Position numbers and translations under genes: made by a program
Origin: a bacterium CG2_30_54_10
GTDB taxonomy: Bacteria; Muiribacteriota; Ozemobacteria; Ozemobacterales; Ozemobacteraceae
Length of the DNA: 8,980 nt
Assembly (NCBI GenBank): GCA_001872985.1
Contig: MNYA01000085.1
Location: forward strand, 1 to 8,980
Direction of reading: 5' to 3'
The notes under the pieces: model-generated
The model's input: the letters and a program-made list of their open reading frames with translations, nothing else
What the model was told of the DNA's origin: nothing
Databases searched by the model: none
Shown: piece by piece, positions 1 through 5,254 of the stretch
Layout: each line of letters opens with the position of its first letter
Numbering within the stretch: position 1 is the stretch's first letter

Positions 1-278
1 GCTGGGGAAACGAAAAAATAGAAAAAAGGAAAGGATTTTTTTGCCGCAGATAAACGCGGATTAACGCAGATCTGGAGGGGAAGGAAAGAAAGTAAGAGTT
101 TAGGTAAGTGTTTAGCCTGCTGAAGTGAATACCTCGAACCCTCGCTCAAACAGACACTTTGGAAAATTTACATGCCAATTATCGAGAAGTGGGCGTAACG
201 TTGATCCGATCTGCGTTTGAGGCTTTTTGACTTCAGACCGCCAAACTCATACAACGCGCGAAATTTTAGTTTGGGTTG
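1..278. other. Non-coding region downstream of the HEAT-repeat gene
   Basis: No convincing gene is present. Open frames here are short and lack a ribosome site or recognisable protein. The left part is A- and purine-rich and contains the 10-bp-period repeat listed separately. An inverted repeat, CCAAACT (241-247) with AGTTTGG (268-274), encloses a 20-nt loop just beyond the HEAT gene stop, but no T-tract follows it on the minus strand, so it is a weak terminator candidate at best. The 10-mer AACGCAGATC (63-72) recurs inverted at 208-217. Confidence 0.6.
45..74. repeat. 10-bp-period degenerate repeat of CGCAGAT/CGCGGAT type
   Basis: Three consecutive 10-bp units can be read: CGCAGATAAA (45-54), CGCGGATTAA (55-64) and CGCAGATCTG (65-74). 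The pattern (cGCaGAT-nAA repeated) resembles a short degenerate repeat that I recall from intergenic regions of many unrelated bacterial genomes, usually as a few ten-base units of the form CACAGATTAA. That resemblance is from memory and has not been searched. A related inverted copy of its end (GATCTGCGTT) lies at 208-217. The element is outside any gene and its function is unknown. Confidence 0.6.
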
Positions 279-1988
279 TTACCTATGGAGGTTTTTGGCG
301 AACTTCCCGATGAGATGGTCGAAGAATTCGGCGGAAACCCTTTTTTGCTCACGTTCTCGCAACAAAGGAATCAACGCACGCAGATCACCGATCTTGGCGG
401 ATGCCTCGAGAGCGTTTCGGTAGACCACCTCTTCAGAGTCTTTCAGAAGTTCAAGGAGAGCAGGGGTGGCTTCCTTGTCACCAATTTCGCCGAGGGCGAA
501 GGCGGCGGAAGAACGAACCCATTTCGTGCCTTCACAGGTCATCTTGATAAGATCGTCAAGGACATCGCTGTTGCCGGTCTTCCAGATGGCGATGGCGGCA
601 TTCACACGCACCCGGTCATTCGGATCGTTCAAGAGAGGACGCAGGATCTGGCGGTGGTTCCCGGAGGATACTTTCCACAGACCTTGGATTGCGTTGGCAC
701 GCACCCGCGCATCCTTGGCATTCAGATGGCTCAGGAAAATGGTTTCGTGTGATGGGTTTCCGAACTCACTCAAGCCTGTCAGAAGGGTGGCTTTCACCCA
801 GATATCCTCTTCACGTTCGAGCATCGAAATCAGCTTCGGAACAGCGGACTCAGCTTTCATGCAAGCCACGGCATCGATGGCATTGATTCGCAGCCAGCGT
901 TCTGGGGAATCAAGAAATGGGAATACCGCTTTGATGGCTTTTTCCCCGCCGATGTTTCCGAGAACGGTGATGATCTTTTCCTTCACGACCTGGCCCATCT
1001 TCGGGAACTCGTTGAAAAGACGGCCCAGAATGGCTTCACCCATTGCTGAAAGGGCTGAAATACCGATCTTTTTCTGGGCTTCAGAAGTAGAGCCCAGAAG
1101 GCCGAAGAATTCAGCGAAAAAGGCCGGATTTTTTTCATTCCGAACGAATCTGAAAAGTTCCGAACGAACCCATTCATCGCGCTCCCGGGCCATCCAATCA
1201 CGGAGAACTCTTACCCGCTCATCGGCCGAGAATATGCCAAGACCGTTCAACGCCCCTCCGCGAATCTGAGGATGCGAATCCTGGAAAAAGGACTCGTAAG
1301 CCGCAAGGTCGTTGGGCAACGGATTGAGGTTGAGCGCTTCGAGAAGGAACATCCGAATCGGCTGTGCCGGAGATTTCAAAAACCTTTTCCACTGGGCTCT
1401 TGCGCCCTCATCCCCAAGACGGGACAGCGCCACATTCGCCATCAGAGCTATTTCCCACTGGGAGTTCGAAGACAGCATTCGAAGAATCGTGGTTCGATCG
1501 TGAGAAGGGAAACGGATGAAGTATCTTATGGCCTCGGTCAGGAGCGCAGTTTCCTTGGTCTGGCCCACCAGCTCGACCATAAAAGCCGAAACCCTCGGAT
1601 CGCGAACGTCACGGATACAGGTCAAAATCCGATTTCGGATGTGTGAAGGTTGTTCAGGGCCGGCCGCCCTCAAAACCACATCCAGAGCTTTTTCCATCGG
1701 AAACTTTCCGAGAATATCGAGGGCCTTTTCCGCCAATGAATGGTTTTCGGAGTGAAGGAACTCAAGAACGTATTTCAACGCCTTGGGGTTTCGAATCGCC
1801 CCAAGCGAATCCAGAGTCTCAAGAACCACAACTTCATCGTTCGAGCCTAGAAGATCGGTCAAAAGATCGACGTGTTCGGGAATTGAAAGAATTCCCAGAG
1901 CACGGATGGCGAGGATACGTTCCTCGCGGTCGCGGCTGGTCAAGCCTGAAGTGATCAGCGAGAACATCTTGGATTCGGTAGAGGTCAT
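279..1988 (-). CDS. HEAT-repeat (PBS-lyase-like) scaffold protein, function unknown
   Basis: This 569-residue protein consists almost entirely of helical HEAT/PBS-lyase-like repeats of about 30 residues. Typical units are seen at the N-terminus (EERILAIRALGILSIPEHV), in the middle (RWLRINAIDAVACMKAESA) and near the C-terminus (KWVRSSAAFALGEIGDKEA), with well over ten units in all. It has no signal peptide or membrane segment, so it is probably a cytoplasmic alpha-solenoid that binds another protein. No catalytic domain is attached. ATG at 1988 is preceded by GGAGG at a 6-nt spacing, and that ribosome site runs into the murA stop codon only 3 nt upstream, so the gene is probably translationally coupled to murA and co-transcribed with rpiB-upp-comEB-murA. 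A role in peptidoglycan or envelope control could be imagined from position alone, but nothing in the sequence proves it. The fold assignment is firm; the function is open. Confidence 0.9.
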   Translation of the reverse strand: MTSTESKMFSLITSGLTSRDREERILAIRALGILSIPEHVDLLTDLLGSNDEVVVLETLDSLGAIRNPKALKYVLEFLHSENHSLAEKALDILGKFPMEKALDVVLRAAGPEQPSHIRNRILTCIRDVRDPRVSAFMVELVGQTKETALLTEAIRYFIRFPSHDRTTILRMLSSNSQWEIALMANVALSRLGDEGARAQWKRFLKSPAQPIRMFLLEALNLNPLPNDLAAYESFFQDSHPQIRGGALNGLGIFSADERVRVLRDWMARERDEWVRSELFRFVRNEKNPAFFAEFFGLLGSTSEAQKKIGISALSAMGEAILGRLFNEFPKMGQVVKEKIITVLGNIGGEKAIKAVFPFLDSPERWLRINAIDAVACMKAESAVPKLISMLEREEDIWVKATLLTGLSEFGNPSHETIFLSHLNAKDARVRANAIQGLWKVSSGNHRQILRPLLNDPNDRVRVNAAIAIWKTGNSDVLDDLIKMTCEGTKWVRSSAAFALGEIGDKEATPALLELLKDSEEVVYRNALEASAKIGDLRALIPLLREREQKRVSAEFFDHLIGKFAKNLHR

Positions 1989-1991
1989 ACA

Positions 1992-3278
1992 CTACCTCCG
2001 ATTGTTTTCTGTCGGCCCTTTGGAGTCTTCGATCCGCCGAATATTCGCCCCAAGCCCCGATAGGCGTTCCACGAGATTTTCGTATCCGCGCTCGATGTGG
2101 AATACATTGCTGACCTCAGTGTGGCCTTCCGCGATAAGGCCCGCCATGACCATCGCCGCGCCGGCGCGAAGATCTGAAGCGGAAACAGGAGCCCCGATCA
2201 ATTTTTCAACCCCGTTGACCACGACCGTGCGATCGCGAATGTTGAGATTTGCACCCATTCGAACCAGTTCGGCTATGTGCATAAAGCGATTTTCGAAAAC
2301 CGATTCGGTCACAAGCGAGGTACCCTGGGCCACGCTCATGGCTACAGTGAACTGGGCTTGCATGTCGGTGGGGAAGCCGGGATAGGGAAGGGTTTTGACA
2401 TCGGCTCCGCGAAGTCTTCCTGGACATTCGACCGTCATCCGGTCCTCGTTGACGGCTATCGTTGCCCCCATTTCCTGGAGCTTGGCCATGACCCCGATTT
2501 GATGCGACGGATTGGCATTCAGAATGGTTAGCGGGCCATGAGCGACGGCTCCAAGTACCAGGAAAGTTCCCGCGTCGATTCGATCGGGAATCACGCGGTA
2601 ATTTCCACCGTGAAGGGAATGAACCCCTTCGACCTGAATGGTCGGCCCGCCGGTGCCCTGTATTTTCGCGCCCATCGAATTGAGGAAATTTCCAAGATCG
2701 ATAATTTCCGGCTCTTGGGCGGCATTTTCTATGGTTGTCGATCCTTCCGCAAGGGAAGCGGCCATCATGAGGTTCTCGGTTGCACCCACAGAGGGAAAAT
2801 CGAGATGGATTCCGGTACCGATCAACCGATCGGCGACCGCGACCGCGAAACCCCCGTCAATCGAAACCTTCGCTCCAAGCGCCTCAAAGCCTTTTAAATG
2901 GATATTGACTGGCCGGGTTCCGATGGCGCAACCGCCAGGAAGGGGAACCCGCGCCCGTTTCAAGCGAGACAGCAGAGGACCCATCACAAAGAAGCTGGCT
3001 CTCATTGTCTTTACAAGCTCGTATGGCGCTTCTTCCTGAATGCCGCCGTTACATTTGATTTTCAGCTTACCAGCATCCTCCCATTCGCTGGAACCACCAA
3101 GAGCACGCAAAACCTTCTGCATGGTTTCAACATCATTCAGGCGCGGAATGTTGGAAAGATGAACAGTATCGCTTGTGAGAATGGTGGCGGCCATAATCGG
3201 CAGCGCAGCATTCTTCGCGCCGCCAACCAGAACCTCGCCCGAAAGGGGATGACCGCCTTCGATAAGAATTCGTGCCAT
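1992..3278 (-). CDS. murA: UDP-N-acetylglucosamine 1-carboxyvinyltransferase (MurA)
   Basis: MurA transfers enolpyruvate from phosphoenolpyruvate to UDP-GlcNAc, the first committed step of peptidoglycan synthesis in the cytoplasm. The 428-residue length is normal. Family motifs are in place: GGAKNAALP (K22, N23) in the first half-domain, the active-site loop PGGCAIGTRP with the catalytic cysteine at about residue 117, PGFPTDMQAQ with the general-base aspartate at about 305, and LRAGAAMVMAGL with the conserved arginine at about 371. Having Cys rather than Asp in the loop predicts fosfomycin sensitivity of this enzyme. ATG at 3278 lies 3 nt after the dCMP deaminase stop and has only a weak ribosome site, so coupling is likely. 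The C-terminal tail is short and polar. Adjacent to upp and the deaminase, it belongs to the same transcript. Confidence 0.97.
   Translation of the reverse strand: MARILIEGGHPLSGEVLVGGAKNAALPIMAATILTSDTVHLSNIPRLNDVETMQKVLRALGGSSEWEDAGKLKIKCNGGIQEEAPYELVKTMRASFFVMGPLLSRLKRARVPLPGGCAIGTRPVNIHLKGFEALGAKVSIDGGFAVAVADRLIGTGIHLDFPSVGATENLMMAASLAEGSTTIENAAQEPEIIDLGNFLNSMGAKIQGTGGPTIQVEGVHSLHGGNYRVIPDRIDAGTFLVLGAVAHGPLTILNANPSHQIGVMAKLQEMGATIAVNEDRMTVECPGRLRGADVKTLPYPGFPTDMQAQFTVAMSVAQGTSLVTESVFENRFMHIAELVRMGANLNIRDRTVVVNGVEKLIGAPVSASDLRAGAAMVMAGLIAEGHTEVSNVFHIERGYENLVERLSGLGANIRRIEDSKGPTENNRR
1995..1999 (-). promoter_or_regulatory. Ribosome binding site of the HEAT gene, inside the murA end
   Basis: The minus strand reads GGAGG, then the murA stop TAG, then TGT, then the ATG at 1988. 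This is a strong Shine-Dalgarno sequence at 6 nt. It lies within the last codons of murA and so decides the start of the HEAT gene, and it implies that ribosomes terminating on murA can reinitiate. Confidence 0.8.
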
Positions 3279-3281
3279 AAC

Positions 3282-3935
3282 TCAGTCCAGTCCTATTCTT
3301 TCCAGTTTTATATTGCCCTCTTTCATCATCTGGAGAGAAAGCTCATCCGGATAATCCCCGAGGTAAACCACTCGAAGGATTCCTGAGTTAATCAACATCT
3401 TGGCGCAGGTGATGCATGGCTGATGGGTGCAATAGATATCGCTCCCTTTGAGAGACACGCCGAAGGCCGCCGCCTGGAGAATGGCATTCTGCTCGGCGTG
3501 TAGACCGCGGCAAAGTTCCTGGCGTTGACCGGAAGGGATATTCCGGGCTTCCCGCAAACATCCCCCGGGGAGTTCGAAACAGTGTGGGGTATTGTTCGGA
3601 GCGCCATTGTATCCGGTTGCCAGAATACGTTTTTCGCGAACGATGACCGCTCCGACCTGGCGACGCAAACATGTCGATCTCGATGCAACCAGCCGGCTGA
3701 TCCGCATGAAGTAGATTTCCCAGGACGGCCGACCGGACACTTGGGGATTATCGAGAACCTCGAGGGAATCCGAGGAACCAGGAGAATCAGAAAAACCAAC
3801 AGAACCAACAGAACCAACAGAATCAGAAGAATCGGGGGAATCAGAGGACTTGACGGTATCAGGATGCTTGAAAGCCTCGGAAACCTTGCCTTGGTTCGGT
3901 CTAAGTGAAATCACTTTTTTTTTATTTTGTACCAT
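3282..3935 (-). CDS. comEB: dCMP deaminase (ComEB type) with a low-complexity N-terminal extension
   Basis: This is a zinc cytidine/deoxycytidylate deaminase; the family converts dCMP to dUMP for thymidylate synthesis. Counting from ATG 3935, the core begins near residue 70 ([20 protein letters not shown]) and contains [26 protein letters not shown], the HAE zinc/catalytic motif (His about 146, Glu about 148) and PCITC (Cys about 174 and 177). The stretch [19 protein letters not shown] fits the dCMP deaminase subgroup. The 217-residue protein exceeds the usual 150-190 because of about 70 extra N-terminal residues rich in Ser, Asp, Val and Gly, encoded by a 9-bp tandem repeat (3765-3845). ATG 3935 is chosen because GGAG lies 9 nt upstream; it overlaps upp by 14 bp. 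In-frame alternatives are TTG 3959, ATG 3953 and GTG 3740; the last would give a family-sized 152-residue protein and leave the repeat non-coding, but it has no good ribosome site. Confidence 0.9.
   Translation of the reverse strand: MVQNKKKVISLRPNQGKVSEAFKHPDTVKSSDSPDSSDSVGSVGSVGFSDSPGSSDSLEVLDNPQVSGRPSWEIYFMRISRLVASRSTCLRRQVGAVIVREKRILATGYNGAPNNTPHCFELPGGCLREARNIPSGQRQELCRGLHAEQNAILQAAAFGVSLKGSDIYCTHQPCITCAKMLINSGILRVVYLGDYPDELSLQMMKEGNIKLERIGLD
3765..3845 (-). repeat. Nine-unit 9-bp degenerate tandem repeat in the dCMP deaminase gene
   Basis: On the plus strand nine consecutive 9-bp units read GGAATCCGA, GGAACCAGG, AGAATCAGA, AAAACCAAC, AGAACCAAC, AGAACCAAC, AGAATCAGA, AGAATCGGG, GGAATCAGA. 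On the coding strand these give Ser-Asp-Ser, Ser-Val-Gly and similar tripeptides. Because 9 is a multiple of 3, the frame stays open throughout. Two units are identical and the rest are diverged, which suggests an old array with a more recent core duplication. Confidence 0.85.
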
Positions 3936-4551
3936 ATAACCTGTCTCCGGCATCTCCAAGGCCGGGAAGAATGTAGCCCTGTTCGTTCAGCCTTTCATCG
4001 ACGACGCATGTGTAGATCGATACGTCCGGATGAGCCTTTTGAAGGCAGGCGATTCCCTCGGGGCATGAAACGATGCACAGGAAACGGATTCGCTTGGCGC
4101 CGGCGTTTTTGAGAATGTCGATAGCCTTTGCCACTGACCCACCTGTTGCAAGCATCGGATCAAGAATGAAAACATCCATGCTGGAAATATTCTCGGGAAG
4201 TTTACAATAATACTGAATCGGTCGAAGCGTCTCATGGTCGCGAAAAAGTCCAATATGGCCGACTTTCGACATGGGCATGAGTCTCAAAAGCCCCTCGACC
4301 ATACCGAGACCGGCACGCAGGACAGGAATCAGGGCAATGAGTTGCCCGGAAATCATCGAAGCTTTTGTCTTTACAAGCGGTGTTTCGCAAAAAGTCTCTT
4401 CGACGGGAATCTCACGGGTAGCTTCGTAGGCAAGAAGCATGGATAGCTCCTGCATTAGCTCCCTGAACATGTGAACATCGGTGAATTTCGACCGAAGAAA
4501 GGTCATTTTGTGCTTCACCAATGGGTGATCTGCCACGAAAAGCTTTCCCAT
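3922..4551 (-). CDS. upp: Uracil phosphoribosyltransferase (Upp)
   Basis: Upp makes UMP from uracil and PRPP in pyrimidine salvage in the cytoplasm. The 209-residue product is the usual family length. Visible motifs are [11 protein letters not shown] (about 74-84), the PRPP-binding loop [11 protein letters not shown] (about 129-139) and the C-terminal uracil-binding segment [17 protein letters not shown] (about 192-208). The start is ATG 4551, which has AAGGAG with GGAG 5 nt upstream and matches the family N-terminus. An in-frame ATG at 4590 overlaps the rpiB stop as TGATG but would add 13 non-family residues and lacks as good a site. The 3' end overlaps the chosen dCMP deaminase start by 14 bp. 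Its neighbours rpiB (pentose phosphate) and the deaminase make a coherent nucleotide-supply group. Confidence 0.97.
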   Translation of the reverse strand: MGKLFVADHPLVKHKMTFLRSKFTDVHMFRELMQELSMLLAYEATREIPVEETFCETPLVKTKASMISGQLIALIPVLRAGLGMVEGLLRLMPMSKVGHIGLFRDHETLRPIQYYCKLPENISSMDVFILDPMLATGGSVAKAIDILKNAGAKRIRFLCIVSCPEGIACLQKAHPDVSIYTCVVDERLNEQGYILPGLGDAGDRLYGTK

Positions 4552-4556
4552 GCTGT

Positions 4557-4562
4557 CTCCTT
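4557..4562 (-). promoter_or_regulatory. Ribosome binding site deciding the upp start
   Basis: The minus strand reads AAGGAG-ACAGC-ATG, a strong Shine-Dalgarno sequence 5 nt from ATG 4551. It favours this start over the upstream in-frame ATG at 4590. Confidence 0.8.
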
Positions 4563-4589
4563 GTGATGGATCTTTGGAGAAAACCGGCA

Positions 4590-5066
4590 TCAGGCCAGTT
4601 CTATTTTTCGAATGCGATTAATGTGGCGACCGCCACTGAAAGCGGTATTCAAGAAAACCTGGAGGATTTCGAAGGCCATATCCTCCCCGATCAGGCGTGC
4701 GCCCAGAACCAGGATATTGGCATCGTTGTGCTCCCGGCAAAGTCGGGCTTCAAGCGGGTCATGGCAAAGAGCCGCCCTGATTCCGGCGTGTCTGTTGGCA
4801 GCGATGGACATTCCGATTCCGGATCCGCAGATCAGTAAACCCGCGGTTTTTAAGAGTCCGGGAGTTACGGAAGTTACGGAAGTTACGGAAGTTACGGGAG
4901 TTTCCAATACTTTTCGGGCGACCGCATGCGCAAAATCGGGATAGTCGCATGATTTCTCTTGGTCGGTTCCAAGATCGAGGGGTTCTTGACCGAGTTGGGC
5001 GAGTTTTTCCAGGAGCTTTTTCTTCAATGAAAAGCCGGCATGATCCGATCCGGTGTAGATCTTCAT
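4590..5066 (-). CDS. rpiB: Ribose-5-phosphate isomerase B with a repeat-encoded insertion
   Basis: RpiB interconverts ribulose 5-phosphate and ribose 5-phosphate in the pentose phosphate pathway. The 158-residue product carries the family signatures: KIYTGSDHAG at the N-terminus (Asp8, His9), ICGSGIGMSIAANR with the catalytic cysteine at about residue 80, REHNDANILVLGAR with His113, and GGRHINRI near the end. An insertion of about 14 residues, PVTSVTSVTSVTPG (57-70), precedes the catalytic-cysteine strand and is encoded by a 9-bp tandem repeat; family members are usually around 145-150 residues. ATG 5066 matches the family N-terminus exactly but has no clear ribosome site. An in-frame TTG at 5123 has AGGGG 6 nt upstream and lies just below a candidate promoter, and would add 19 polar residues. 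The start is therefore uncertain, while the function is secure. The gene heads the five-gene unit and its TGA overlaps an unused upstream ATG of upp. Confidence 0.93.
   Translation of the reverse strand: MKIYTGSDHAGFSLKKKLLEKLAQLGQEPLDLGTDQEKSCDYPDFAHAVARKVLETPVTSVTSVTSVTPGLLKTAGLLICGSGIGMSIAANRHAGIRAALCHDPLEARLCREHNDANILVLGARLIGEDMAFEILQVFLNTAFSGGRHINRIRKIELA
4864..4899 (-). repeat. Four-unit 9-bp tandem repeat inside rpiB
   Basis: The plus strand has three exact GTTACGGAA units (4864-4872, 4873-4881, 4882-4890) and a fourth, GTTACGGGA (4891-4899). On the coding strand this yields Val-Thr-Ser tripeptides. The near-perfect identity implies recent expansion, and the frame is kept. Flanking bases show only faint similarity to the unit. 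Confidence 0.9.
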
Positions 5067-5161
5067 TGAAATGCAGTCACGCCCAAGGCCCTCTGATGTT
5101 GATGCCTTTCTGTCGGTTTTCAATTTTTTCCCCTGAAAACTGAACGATCCGAGGATGTCCC

Positions 5162-5190
5162 ATAATACTCAAGGAGATGGCCGGATGCAA
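5162..5190 (-). promoter_or_regulatory. Candidate sigma70-type promoter of the rpiB operon
   Basis: On the minus strand, TTGCAT (plus 5185-5190) is followed after exactly 17 bp by TATTAT (plus 5162-5167), a 5-of-6 match to the -10 consensus; the -35 box is weaker. Predicted transcription start is near 5155, giving a leader of about 30 nt to the TTG at 5123 or about 90 nt to ATG 5066. It lies in the only sizeable gap upstream of the five-gene unit. Confidence 0.45.
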
Positions 5191-5195
5191 TACCA

Positions 5196-5238
5196 GCCCA
5201 CAGGATTCACCCTGCGGGCCAATCCAGCCAGCTGGCTG
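5196..5238 (-). other. Hairpin and palindrome downstream of lptD
   Basis: Immediately after the lptD stop lie a 14-bp perfect palindrome, CAGCCAGCTGGCTG (5225-5238), and a stem-loop GCCCACAGG/CCTGCGGGC (5196-5204 with 5211-5219, one mismatch, 6-nt loop). Neither is followed by a T-tract on the minus strand, so they are not canonical intrinsic terminators. They could stabilise the lptD transcript end, act in Rho-dependent termination, or bind a regulator near the rpiB promoter. Confidence 0.4.
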
Positions 5239-5254
5239 ATTCTGCAAACCGCAA

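Noticed and set aside
241..274. Operon terminator after the HEAT gene
   Set aside because: The stem is 7 bp with a 20-nt loop and no T-tract on the minus strand. Termination may be Rho-dependent or beyond the left edge.
276..752. Plus-strand open frames across 217-1954, including a 267-residue one
   Set aside because: They are antisense shadows of the HEAT gene: no ribosome sites, no recognisable protein, and overlap with a clear repeat protein on the other strand.
4864..4899. CRISPR array
   Set aside because: Units are 9 bp and directly contiguous with no spacers, and they lie in an enzyme gene; the same applies to 3765-3845.
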